Source: Diphasiastrum complanatum (taxonomy: Eukaryota > Streptophyta > Lycopodiopsida > Lycopodiales > Lycopodiaceae). From it: a stretch of DNA of 64,000 nt. The notes beneath the pieces were generated by a model. That model was given only the letters and a program-made list of their open reading frames with translations, was not told where the DNA came from and searched no databases. This document shows positions 1 to 12,410 of the stretch, piece after piece. The position numbers were made by a program, and so were the translations under genes. The stretch covers positions 29,126,107 through 29,190,106 of the forward strand of contig CM055094.1 in NCBI GenBank assembly GCA_029204225.1. Reading direction: 5' to 3'. Every line of letters starts with the position of its first letter. Position 1 is the first letter of the stretch.

Positions 1-7
1 AGGACGA

Positions 8-2110
8 GAGAACCCTTATGGGACCATGTCCTCATTGATGCTTCTTACGGAACCTCCGGCACGAAGAGGTGGACTTGTAGATACTGCCACGTCTCCTTCA
101 CAGGTGGGCCTGCTCGGATTAGGGCGACTTTTACCATCGGTGCGAATTTGATATAGCCCCTTGCGTGCAGGCACCACTATCATTGGCATATACATGTGAT
201 TGAGCTCGAGCGGAGGAGCATGAGGCTGCTTCTTCGATGGCGAGAGGTAAATAGGTTCCACTAAAGCCTGAAGTTTAAGCTTAGTCCTAAGTGAAAAGTC
301 ATTTCAAGTTTCAACTTGCACAAAGTGAATGTATGTAATTTTCTACAAATTTTGAATGTTGCTGAAATTTGAGACTTGAAAGATCAGTTCAAATGTCCAA
401 AATTGTATTGTATGAAGTTCCGAGTCTCGACTTTATAATCCGATTTTGCCAAATGAACACTGAACACTCTACAATCTTGACATGTCACAACTTACACATT
501 TGTCATTGACACAAGGTGATGGAGAGTCTTCAATGTCACGGGCTGTACCTTTTGCAGTTCGCACACCCATCTCGTCTCAGACAGAGGCCGAGGGTGTAGG
601 TGTCAGTGACGCAGCGTGGTCCACCTGCTGACATCGGTGGATCTTCGGAGCCATGCAGAGCCCCTGTGCCATTGACGAGGGCTCGTGACCATATTGGTAG
701 GTCCAGACAGCTTGGGGGCAGAGATTATTATGTGGGTCGCTATGAGCCCAGGAATAAGGACCAAGCTCGAGTTGCAATTCGGAAATGTTTCTACCCATGC
801 GACCTCCCCTTTTTCTTGGCCAAGTACATACTGCATTCTTGATTTTTGATCATTCTTTTTGATTTGTACTATGTACATTGTAGTGTCGTGTATCATGTAT
901 GGCATATGCGGCTATGTCTCTACTCTGCTCTCTAAATTTTGGTTCGTCATCCTTAGATGTCACAAAATTTGAAATATATAAGTCATGAGTCATGGCACAT
1001 TGACAAGTCACAAGTTACAAGCTACACAATTGACTCTCCACTCAATGGATTATGCAATTGGTTTGTAATTACCGTTTGATGCTTTGGACTCTCTACAGCA
1101 CCCCTGCATGGAGGGACATGATGAGAGCCGTATCCAGCATTGGTTCTGAGTGGGAGGGGCCGAGCATGGAGCAGCTCAGGACCAGAGAGGACACTGTCAA
1201 GAGGGACTTGGATCGTGGGTCCAGTATGTACTCTATACTTATGCTTTGTGAATTGCGACTTAACTGAGTAGTAACTGTTCACCATGATTCATCTATGGCT
1301 GTGTTGAATGTTCTGACTTCTAAGTGGTAAGTTGAAAGTTGATTCTTGAAGTTCTAAGTTCTAAGTTTCAACTAGTCGTTGTTTGTCATTGTGTTCACTT
1401 TCAAACAAGAATGCAGCATCATTTCAGATGGCTGGAGTGATACAAGGAAGCACCACATTCTGAATATATTGGTGTCTTCTTGTATGGGCACTATGATTTT
1501 GAGAGCCATTGATGCCTCTGATGTAGGCACCTCTGTCATCGGAGAGTATTTGTTTGGCCACATTCAGAGAGCCATTGAGGATGTGGGGCCAGCCAATGTT
1601 GTGCAGGTATAATAACTTGACTGTTATAATTTGGAAACTTGCGTCCACTCTCAAGTCCCAAATCATAAATTACACATAACATGCACGATGCATGTTGCAT
1701 CAATGTCCATTGTCAAATGATCATGAATCATGATTTGTAGATAGTAATGTAAGTACTATGTGCTTGTAAGTTGTGTGTATGTCATTGTGTATGAGTCAAG
1801 ATGAGTCATGACTTGCGACTCATCACCCACATAAATTTGGATTCTGTACCGGCTGTAACTGACAATTCGTCTAATTGCGTTGAGATGGGGAGGCTTGTCC
1901 ATGTGGCCTATCCCCAGATTTTTTCGATGCCCTGTGCTGCACATTGTCTGCACCTCCTATTTGAGGATATAGCGATGTTGCCTCGGATCAAGGAGATTGT
2001 TGACACAGCAGCATGATTCCTGGTGAGGTTTTTCACCAAGAGACTGAGAGAGCTGAGCATGTTTACATTCACAGCTCAAGGTTTTGAGGCCTGCCCCACC
2101 AGGTATACTA
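8..2110 (+). pseudogene. hAT-superfamily transposase remnant (BED-type zinc finger plus DUF659-like core)
   Basis: Plus-strand pieces in different frames line up in order with a plant hAT transposase. At 8-145 a frame reads WDHVLIDASYG then WTCRYCHVSFTGGPARI, the first half of a BED-like zinc finger (W-x-C-x2-C, GG, RI). At about 735-830 comes an ARVAIRKCFYPCDLPF segment, at 1085-1210 PAWRDMMRAVSSIG, at 1405-1610 the DUF659 hallmark IISDGWSDTRKHHILNILVS, and at 1840-2015 VTDNSSNCVEMGRL followed by CAAHCLHLLFEDI. A weaker continuation (RFFTKRLRELSMF, CPTR) runs to about 2110. DUF659-type hAT proteins cut and paste DNA. Gaps between blocks may be introns or decay; stops and frame changes and the lack of a C-terminal dimerisation domain argue against activity. 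It lies downstream of, and opposite to, the Ca2+-ATPase and may sit in one of its introns. Terminal inverted repeats were not found. Confidence 0.75.
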
Positions 2111-2313
2111 GTAACTACATCCCAGTTAGATAGTAGATACAATATGTGAGAGACTTGTTGAGACTTATTGAGCGACATTGTTACTGGGTCATGACATGAC
2201 ATGCACATTGTATTTAGTATCTTATGTGGTCTATTGTGTTCACTGTTTGAACTTTGATCATTAATGGTTTATAAACTATGACTATAATGGCACAACCAAG
2301 AAATAGATTATAG

Positions 2314-3016
<703 letters not shown>

Positions 3017-6000
3017 TTGGCAGAAGACAAAAGAGTTGAAAATCATTGTGTCCAGTACTTGATCTGCTCTATCGCCTGTCAGTTGTAAAACTTCCTTTCC
3101 TTTGTATTGAAGGACCCCAAGAACTATAAGCTGATAGATGGCTTGTGCACCGATATTCCTCCACATGACATAAGTGATAAAATTTCCATGTCTCCCAACA
3201 GGAGGCAGTTTCATCAAATCATCATAAGGAGGCTCAGTTGCCAATGCCAATGCTCCCAAGGTGTCCATGATCAAATTTACCCAAAGAAGCTGTACTGCTG
3301 TTAATGGTGCAGTGCCTATTGCCATAAGAGGTATACCTTTAGGTGACTTCACAGCATGAAAGCTTAGCAATGCTCAAGGAAAATACTTATATATATTTGT
3401 GAAATTAGAATAAATCCATATTCAGAGATTGAAATTGAGAAGTCAGTGGTGTCAGAAGGTAAAGCCTAGAAAACATATATGTGCAACCAAAAAAGTCAAA
3501 TGATCTATATCAAAACAATAATATACGATTCAATCAACAAAAAATCTTAGCCAACCAGCATTGCTTATGACAATGTTTTAAGGATATAAGAGAATCATGG
3601 AAATAAAAATTAGTAATTGATACAAAAACATACCAGTAATGCAGGCAGATGTGAAATTGAGAACAAGTGCCACCATATTTACTGTAAGCTGAAATTGTAC
3701 AAATTTTTGAATATTTGTATAGACAGAGCGTCCCCACTTTGCAACATTCACAATGGTGGAAAAGTTGTCATCTAGGATCACCACATCTGCACTCTCTTTT
3801 GCAACCTGCAGAAATAGGACAGGACTCAGACTTGGGTCTTCATTGTTCACACTTCACCATATCTTTTTCATTTACAAGATCCAGTACACATTAAAAATTG
3901 TCTTACCTCTGTTCCTGCAATACCCATAGCTAAACCAATATCTGCTTCGTGCAGCGCTGGTGCGTCATTGGTACCGTCACCAGTTACAGCAACTACCTCC
4001 TCCATAGCTCTTAGCTGTTGCACAAGTATATGTTTGTCTGTAGGAGAAGACCTAGCCATGACCTAGAGAATCATCACATAGAGTCATTAATCACTCGATA
4101 ATAGAAGCTACAAGAATGGTACAACAAACAATTTAGAATTTAAAGATTCTGAAGATCACACACATACTTGCAATCTTGGGATCCTTGTTTTGAGCTCTTC
4201 TAAGCTTAGCTGACGGAAATCAGGCCCCTCAATAACCTCGCCGTCTGTCAAGATGCCACATTCTCGAGCAATAGCTATGGCCGTATTCACGTTATCCCCT
4301 GTCACCATTCGCACCCTGATGCCTGCTGAGAAGCAGAGCTGTACAGCATCCTTTACTCCTGGGCGAAGAGGATCTTTGATTCCTATAATGGCCACACATA
4401 TGCACCCTCTATCTGGAATGGGGTCATTTAAGAAAGGTGCTTGGTTTAAGTCCTTGAAAGCAAGACACAATGTTCGAAGTGCTTCGTCTGCAAATGTTTT
4501 GATGATGCCTTTCAGCTCTTGTTGCATATTTTTGTCGATCAGCACAACATTTCCGTTTTCATCCAGTATTCGATCGCACATATCCAAAACAATCTCCGAA
4601 GCCCCTTTCCAATGTGCATGGAAGGACCCATCCGAAAGCCTAGTCACAATGCCCATGCGTTTTTTAGCAGAATTAAAAGGCTCAACTTTAAGCACTTTCG
4701 ATTTCAAGCGTACATCTTTGAAGCTGCCACCTAAAGCAACTCCAAACTTTAATACTGCAGTTTCTGTGGCAGTGCCAAGGTAGATGGGCTTGTTATCTGC
4801 ACCTTCAGACACATCCCCACTGGTGTTGAGAAAAAGCCCTTGCAAAAGAAGATCCAGGGTCTCTTTTGAGACCCCTGTCTTTGCCTCATCAACTTTGCTG
4901 AAAAGACCGCCTATCCAGGACTTGACAACACTCATTTCATTGGTTGTGAGTGTCCCTGTCTTGTCGCTACAAATACAAGTGGCTGAGCCCATGGTCTCAC
5001 ATGCTGAGAGATGCCGAACAAGGGCTTTGTCGGCCATCATCTTTTGCATGGCATAAGCCAGAGTGAGAGTCACAGCTAGAGGAAGACCTTCTGGAACAGC
5101 AACCACCACTATTGTCACTGCAATTGCAAAGAATGAAACTATGTTCTTCAGATCTATACCAGACCAGTTTTGCAGATCATCTTTTTGAATAAGGTACCTG
5201 ACCATAAGGACAAGAAACGTAAGAACTGCAAAGCACACTCCAACTCTTCCAATAAACGATGCCACTCCATTCAGCTTTACCTGCAGGGGCGTTTCATCAT
5301 TGGTATCTTCACTAAGCGCGGCCATAAGATGACCCCATTCTGTATTCATGCCAACACCCGTCACGAGCATAGTAGCATATCCATCTTGTACCTTAGTTCC
5401 TGATAATAGGAACGGCTTCTTCGAATCAATCTCTTGTGGATCACTCTCACCAGTCATGCTAGACTCATCAACTAGTAAAGAATAGCCTGATATGAAGAGC
5501 CCATCTGCTGGAACTTGGTCCCCAATTGACAAATGAATTACATCGCCTACAACAAGGTTGAAGATGGACACCTTCTGCCTGCGGCTGCCTCTAATAACTT
5601 GTACAAAAATCTTCCGTTTCTCTTTGTCTAGCGCTCGAAATTGAAGCGATTGCTGGTAGTCGCTCATAGCAGTAACAAATACAACAAGAAGAATACTTAG
5701 ACCTATTCCCGCTCCGTCATACCACCCTTGTCTCCATCCTTCTGTAGGAATGCCAACAGCTAGTGAAACCAGCGCACATACTGCCAAGATTCCAAGTGTC
5801 AAATCTTGCATGGCTTCCCAAATAAATGTCCCAATTCCTTTCGGTGGCTTCTCTGTGTGCGTGTTATTGCCAAAAACTGCTTGCCTTTTTAGTAAGTCCA
5901 TTTCGTCACCATCAATACCATTGATCACAGAAGTTTTCAGTTTTGCTGCTATGCGTTCCACTCCGCCATGCTCGTTTAAGACTGAAAAATTGCGACCCTC

Positions 6001-6375
6001 TACTATTGCAACAAGACCTTCTGGACTGATATCAAATCCAAGTTTGCTAGCCTTTTCCCCTGATGCAGAAATAGTAGCAGCAGAGATTGCACCAGCTATA
6101 CAAATAAACAACATATCACAAGCATGCTTGTAATCAATGTAAAGATTGTAAGTTGCAAATAAAGAAGAAAATAGTAGCAAGAAAGACAGCCATGGTGCTC
6201 ATCTAAAAGTAACTTCGCAACAATTGGTGCTTATTCCCAATAGAAACATGCACACGATTCAAGAAACAGCAACCATCAGTCATACCTCCGATAAATCGCA
6301 ATGCAGCCCTTGTTGCTAGGCTTCCGACTTTGAACTTCCTTTTCTGATTGCATTCATCACAAATATGTTCACAAA

Positions 6376-6449
<74 letters not shown>

Positions 6450-8509
6450 GTAAAGAGTTCAATATTTCAAGCCAATGAGTGTGGCAAAGGGATGCAATAC
6501 CAAGAGACGCTCCAAAAAGCAACTTCAATCACAAATTTCCATGGAGAGTTGCTAAATATCTAATGCACTTATTATTGTGACCACATGATTGTTTCTTGCT
6601 CTTGTTCACATGATGCGGGCATAGCGCCAATTTACCTCGACAGGCTCTAATGGCTAAGGACCGCATGTCAAGCCTCTGTCCAGCACTGTCAAGGTTAGTC
6701 CTTCATCAAGTGCATGACAAGCTCTATAAGTGGAGAGTAATAGTGTCGAGTCGTCTTAACTACTTGACTATGGCTAACTTTTAAAATGAAGGATAATTTA
6801 ACTGTTTAAATTGAGGTACAATTTATACTGAAGATAGCAGGGCTTTATGCCAACAATTCAATTCATGAGTAATCAAAATGGTAAATAGATTCGCACCCCT
6901 TAATTGAGGCCTAACAACAAAGCAATGGCAGTGTATTCATGCACTCTGATTTACATCCTCATTAGGTCTAACCTTCCAAAGATTACAATACATCAGATAG
7001 CTCCTCTATACTTCCTACATTAGACGAATTGAGAACTGTCGTTTAGAAATTTAAGACCAATTTCTAATATGAGCATTATTTTCAAAGCACAAAAAATATT
7101 ATGATTGAGCTTTCAGAGTACCTTAATGTTTGATTATTCATGGTCTACAAATTGTGATGGGTTAAATTAGAGTCTCATCACATCAGCTTAAGATTTAGTA
7201 GGATACCTAGGGAGGACATAATCTACCAACTCCAAACTATGGTAAAGGGGGCGAGTGAGAAGAACCATATCTTTAGTTGCCCAGTGTATTAGGGATGCAA
7301 GGGAGATAATATTATCTCTTTGAGATCAACCGCTCGCACTTTAATCACTTATCTGATACCCAAATCAGCACTGTGTTGCCTTTTGTGAGCTATATCAATG
7401 CTTGCAGCACCTTCAAATTTACTCATTCAAACACACATCAACACATGTTTCTCCTCAAAATGAGATACACAACTGGGAGCACCATGTGCAGGGACAACGC
7501 TTCCTTGTAACCATGGCTCAAGTTCTCGATCTTTGGAAGAGAAAACCCTAGTTGCCCTTGTTCTACATGGAAAAACTCTAACTTGAGTGGATAGAATTTG
7601 TCTATGAGAGATTCTTCAAACGTGTCATATGAAGAACATGATGAGAGGAATAGGCTAAAAACTATCAATTCACAGTGAAGAAAACTCTAATGACAATTTT
7701 GGTGATCAACCATAAAGATCATTTTGTACTTTGTTGTGCCTTAACTGCTGTGTTACCAAGACTTTCCATATGTGACAAATGAGAAAGACAAATTGCATTT
7801 TAGATAAGTTCCAACTCTAGTTGAGTCACCTCTTGGATTTGCATGACATCCAGATAGTGCTCGCAAAAAATTAACAAATACAAACAACTCATTTCACTTT
7901 TTACCGCTTCATTTTAAATTTCTAGACTTTCTAATTGGTTCAAAATGAGTTTGTTTTAGTTATAAATTTCAGGTTTTAAGGTTTTATTTTGGCCCTTTAA
8001 AGATTGCAAAATAATCTTGTGGATTTTTTATAAGGTCGTTTCAAAACTTTTTTAGATGCACTGCATCCAGGAACCACATTTTTTATATCCAGCAGCTAGT
8101 AGGCTCAGTTCCCAGATGTGCACATCCAGATCTGGATGACTTGCTGGAAGTTTAACCCAAAAACGATGCATGTGGCACCACTGTGCTGTCTTCATTAGTA
8201 CATCATCTCCGCTATATCTTAGCGAATGATCCGCCTTCCGGTTTGATGCTCATTGTCTACTGATGCTTAAACAGAATTTTGCATAAACGATAAAACGAAC
8301 AGATACGGATGAAAAGACTTGAACCTCACCTGTTCTTCAAGCCGGCGCCGCTTCTTTATGTTCGCCGTATATCGGAAACGGCGAGCTGCATTGAGAGCAA
8401 ACGTAGCATGGCGCCATTCCTCCAGTAACTCCAATGAAGCTCTCTTTGACGGGATATTGAACCTCTCGAAGGACAAAGCTCTGCTCAATGAACTAGACTC
8501 CGTAGCCAT
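3017..8509 (-). CDS. Autoinhibited plant Ca2+-transporting P-type ATPase (P2B, ACA8/9/10-like), 3' end not in view
   Basis: The product should pump Ca2+ out of the cytosol using ATP, with calmodulin relieving N-terminal autoinhibition. Exons on the minus strand: 8509-8330, 6343-6286, 6095-4168, 4062-3907, 3805-3634 and 3315-3017. All have GT-AG borders and the phases join into 931 codons. Exon 1 carries the ACA N-terminus ([19 protein letters not shown], then [12 protein letters not shown]) and exon 2 a basic [13 protein letters not shown] stretch, together the usual calmodulin-binding region. Exon 3 has the actuator MTGES, the phosphorylation site [13 protein letters not shown] (near 4940-4965), KGAS and MVTGDN. 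Exon 4 has [18 protein letters not shown]. Exon 6 has the TM5-7 region [19 protein letters not shown] and ends at FVFCQ before a GTAAGT donor. Family members run about 1,010-1,090 residues, so roughly the last 100 (final helices) are missing from view. The next exon may lie beyond the left edge or be lost. Intron 1 is nearly 2 kb and intron 2 carries no TE. Confidence 0.93.
6381..6446. repeat. (TC)n microsatellite in ATPase intron 1
   Basis: A 66-base perfect TC run lies 37 bases upstream of exon 2 on the minus strand. There it reads GA, so it is not the polypyrimidine tract of the acceptor. Confidence 0.97.
6447..8329. other. ATPase intron 1, no other gene recognised
   Basis: The sequence is AT-rich. 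A 76-codon minus frame at 7438-7668 matches no family I know and has no supporting splice context, so I treat it as noise. Confidence 0.6.
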
Positions 8510-9950
8510 CTTACAAATTCCCAGCCAGCAAAAAGCTATGGCTTCTTAGCTTCTGATAAAAAACAAGCTGTTACTACTTGGACTACCACTGAATTTCCCC
8601 ACCTGAGTATCTTTCATGACGGCTCCACATTGGCACCTCCAGATCCACCATAAAGAAGCTTTTGCTGTCACGGATCTGAGGCTCAAGTTTTAGGTATTCT
8701 CATAAGGAATCAGCAAAGAAGCCATAGCTCATGAAATGGCTTACCAAGACTGAACAGAAGCTCCAACAAGATGTGTGATAGTTTTGTTCAAAATCCACCA
8801 CAAACATGCCATTCAGCTGCAGGATCGCAGTCCTGGTCATGGGATGCTTTTGTTCTGTTGCTGTTTTGATGGCGATGATGCGAAGAGCGGCTGCAGCTGG
8901 GGAAGGAAGAAGAAGGGAGGGGGCGGCAGCAGCAGCCGAGCCGAGAATTATAGCCCGCCTCTGCCTGTGCCTGTCATTGCCATTCTGAAGTGCAAAATAA
9001 AAAGGCGACCAAGAGAAGGAAAAAAGGAACTTCAGTGCAGTAGCATTCATTGTGATGGGTAAGGTTGCCTGTCAAATTTCAACCCTAAGAAGAGCAAAAA
9101 CAAGAAGAATGTGTGTGGGTGACTGTCATGTAGTGTGGGAGTGGGGGCAGGTGTACTATAAAGTACCATAGAAGCCTTTGTATGTACTATGTAGTAGTAA
9201 TGCAAAAGGAAAGAACTCCTAGTGCTATTAAATTTACTTGGTGAAGGTCCAAGGAAGGACTAAAGTTAATCAACTTTTCTTGGTTTAGGTGTATCCTTGA
9301 AGAGGATGTTTTGTTTTGTCCCTCTCTTTTTCCCACAACTACAATGTAGAGAGGAATACAAAGATGATTTGCAACTTGTGATTGGGCCACGTAGTGAGAT
9401 GATCTAGCAATGTAGATCGGATGGGGGCGATTGCCATACATTCCATTTAAGATAGCGTAATCTAATGTTGTGCATTGAATTTAAGGTGACATGAGCCTTA
9501 AGAGATATATCCTCTTCAGACTCAAGAGGCACATCTTGAACCCGACTACGGCCATGTTGCCTCAAGAGCATGTGCTCTCTTGAGCTCTTTAGGTCAAATT
9601 TTGATTGAGTCAAGTTGACCTAAGGGGTAGATGGACTGGCAAGTGCCTATTGCCAAGCAACGCTAAACAATTTGCCAACCAGATGTGTAGGCCACGCTCG
9701 TTAATGATGTTTTATACGATATGAAGGAAAGGGAGGGGGCGAGGGACTGTGTCCCCCTCCTATTGCATTTGAATGTCTACTTTTGAAGCTATTGTGAGGT
9801 CTCCTCTATTGGAATTTTTATTTCACTTCAAACCGCAATTGATTCAGTTGCCTCTATCTATTACCAGCTATTTTCTTTCAAGTATTCACGATAGTGTCTC
9901 AAACCTAATATTTTACTTGGGAATCGAACCTGCTACAGACAAACGACTCG
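8510..9950 (-). promoter_or_regulatory. 5' flank of the Ca2+-ATPase (leader/promoter region) and plain intergenic DNA
   Basis: The 500 bases upstream of the ATPase start codon are GC-richer than their surroundings, as expected of a leader or promoter. They hold overlapping low-complexity frames on both strands (Ala/Pro/Ser-rich at 8700-9060) that look non-coding. No TATA box or transcription start can be assigned. From 9100 to 9950 I recognise nothing. Confidence 0.4.
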
Positions 9951-10070
9951 CAAAAATACACAAAGTTGGGCACAATCAACATTTTCTCTACAAAAATACA
10001 CAAAGTTCGACATAGTTATCATTTTCTCTAAAGAAATACATGGAGTTCAACACATGTCGAAAAAATGCTG
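9951..10070. repeat. 40-bp tandem repeat, about 2.5-3 units
   Basis: Units begin at 9951, 9991 and 10031. Each starts CAAAAATACACAAAGTT or a close variant, and the first two end CATTTTCTCTA. The third is diverged. Confidence 0.8.
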
Positions 10071-10623
10071 AAAGGTATAAATCCAAAAAATACCAAGTCG
10101 AAGAAAATGTTGAAAGGCATTGGTTGGCAAAAATCCTAATTTTGACCAGTCAACCTAAAATGTTAACTCAGTGTAAATGCCAATAGGCATTTTTGTGGTA
10201 CCACTCAAAATGGAGCTCTTGCTTTGCCCAAGCTAAACCTTTTAAGGACTGCCCTTATTTTATCTGCATATCCGAATGGTTAAAGTGACATTATGTACTT
10301 CACACCCACTTCTTTCAGCTTAACGGTTCTTCTAAGCTACTTCTAAGGACACTTAACAGTGACTATTATCTACCATTGACTAACTAAGCTTGATTGAATT
10401 AGCACAACAACTATATAATTGAGCATAGACGTTGCAAACAAGCAAAAGGCACGTGAGGCACAAGAAATTATGCCTAGATTCATACATATTTTAATAACCT
10501 ATGTTCATCAAATGTGATTGTATCTTGTATAAATGGTTGATGTTGTTTCTATTTTATTGTGAATCAAATGTTCCAATTCTCATGTTGCACTTGGTGATTG
10601 AGTTGAAGTGGAAAAACATGATT
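10071..10623. other. AT-rich sequence with no recognised gene
   Basis: Both strands were read. There is no coding signal, RNA gene or repeat I can name. Confidence 0.5.
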
Positions 10624-11640
10624 GTTGTTGACACCTTAGTCTTTCTAAGGTGTCCTTGGCACCTTCTTGCTAAATCTAATTGTAGGTTTTCTGGTGACAA
10701 ATTATCCACTTAAGTAAACACAATCAATTGCTCGTTATCAAAGTCTTCTACAACACACATATTGAGTGACCAAGACATTTGAACTTGTGTCAAATTTCTC
10801 AACTATTTAGTGTGTCTTTCACCTCATTCCCAGTAGTGGTATCAGAGCTGATGTGTTGATTGTGATAACATTTCCATCATCTAACAAAATACTTGGAGCA
10901 ATCATCTTCAAATATTTGCCTTATTAAAATAGTCAATAGCAACAACTTTCATATGTGGAAATATCGTATGAAGACGATATGATTGGGAGAGAAAAAAATT
11001 ATGGATGTGGTTGATGGACCTGCCATACTCCCACAACAAGATGTTGAGCCAATTTCCAAATGGAAATGCAAAGATGACAGAGCACATGTATTAATATCCA
11101 TGAATATTAAGAATTCACAAATATCACATATAGCAGCTATGAAACATCTAAAACAAGCTTGGAAGCACTAAGCAATATGTATGAGACACAAGTCTATACT
11201 AGGAAGAGATTCTTCTCATGCAAGATCCTAGAATCCACTTCCATATGTGACCATGTTAATCACATTCGATCACTTCTTGATCAATTTGTTGTTGTACAAC
11301 CTTCTATTGTTAACAATGATGTTGTCATGACTCTCCTTAGGAGCTTTCCTTCTTCTTATGACCATCTCGTCGTGATGATCTCTATCTAGCCAATACAACA
11401 TATGACATCTCAACGAGACTGGTTAATGGTCATTCACCTTGGAGACTTAAGCTCTCATAAGATTGAAGGCAAAGCAACAATTAGTATCAAGTTTCATAAT
11501 GGTTCAACTTGACTTATTGATGATCCATATGTTTCAACTCTAACCAAAAACCTAATATCCATAAGTAGAATTGTTGATCAAGGCCATATCAGTGTCTTAT
11601 TATTATGTTTATAAAAAATAAATCAAATGCATATTTATAC
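10624..11640 (+). mobile_element. Copia retrotransposon remnant: LTR end, PBS, gag and protease fragment
   Basis: A primer-binding site complementary to initiator-Met tRNA (TGGTATCAGAGCT) lies at 10837-10849. The sequence before it, from about 10624 (TGTTGTTGACACC), is probably the 5' LTR. Gag (UBN2-like) follows in two frames: 10983-11170 (PISKWKCKDDRAHVLISMNI) and 11159-11389 (LLDQFVVVQP, VVMTLLRSFPSSYDHLV). An internal deletion then joins gag to the region after the protease active site, at 11400-11610 (VIHLGDLSSHKIEGKA, LTKNLISISRIVDQGH). Nothing beyond remains, because a Gypsy LTR begins at 11653. Several stops mean the copy is dead. Confidence 0.8.
10837..10849 (+). other. Copia primer-binding site (initiator-Met tRNA type)
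   Basis: TGGTATCAGAGCT is the standard minus-strand priming site of plant Copia elements. It precedes a gag-like reading frame by about 140 bases. Confidence 0.85.
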
Positions 11641-11652
11641 TTCCAAGAAGTC

Positions 11653-12406
11653 TGTTGGATGGTTTGCGGATTCCAAGGCAACCCTAACCCTAGTTAATAA
11701 GTGAGAGGAATTTGGCACCCTGTGTGTATAAGTCCAACCCGATGATCACATAGTTATTTGATTAGTTACAAGTTAATAAAAGGAGTTTAGGCCTTTTTGC
11801 GGGACTTTTAATGTCACAGGCCTAAATGTCAAGCTAGTGAACAAAGTTGGGGTTCCCACCAAATTTCAATTTCAAATTGGTTCCCTCCAATTATTGAATG
11901 GGTTCCCACTCTTTTTTAAACCTAAATAGTTAGGGAGGTAGGAATTAGCCAATAGGAATTGGGGCACCCATCTCCTCAATTTCTTATATAAGTAGCAATT
12001 TCGAATGATTGTACATGTTTTCTCTTCATTTCAATACAAGCAGATTGGCTCTCTTATGGAATGGATTTGTGAATGTCCTTGCTCTTTATCACTTCTTCTC
12101 CATCTCTCATATTTTCTTTGTATTTTCTAATTGTTGGATCTGAAGTTTACTGGAATTGCTATTTCTTATGCTTTTTGTGAGAGAGAAGGGAAGAAAGAGA
12201 AAGTAAAAGCTATCATCGTTGTGGATTTAGTGTTAATGGATGCAAGGTTCATGCTTAGCATTAATGGGTCTTAGAGTTAATTGTGAATCATCCTTGCGTG
12301 CTGGATTGTTTTATGTTATCGCTTTCATGGGATCGAACTTCATCTCCTTGATGCTTGTGTACTTTGATCTAGGGTTGAGGATAGGATAGGAAATCAAGCC
12401 ACTACA
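11653..12406 (+). repeat. Gypsy-type 5' LTR
   Basis: The segment starts TGTTGGATGGTTTGC and ends CACTACA, then meets a PBS-like TGGTGCTGTTGCAAGG at 12411. A diverged copy of its first 240 bases lies inverted at 54145-54383, which defines the 5' end independently. It contains a TATATAA near 11983. The 3' boundary rests on the TG...CA rule and the PBS only. Confidence 0.75.
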
Positions 12407-12410
12407 ATTT

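Noticed and set aside
4253-6133. Several plus-strand frames inside the Ca2+-ATPase
   Set aside because: Shadows of the large minus-strand exon.
8700-9062. Overlapping 95-116 codon frames on both strands with Ala-rich and Arg-rich runs
   Set aside because: They mirror each other on opposite strands in the GC-richer leader region of the Ca2+-ATPase and show no domain.
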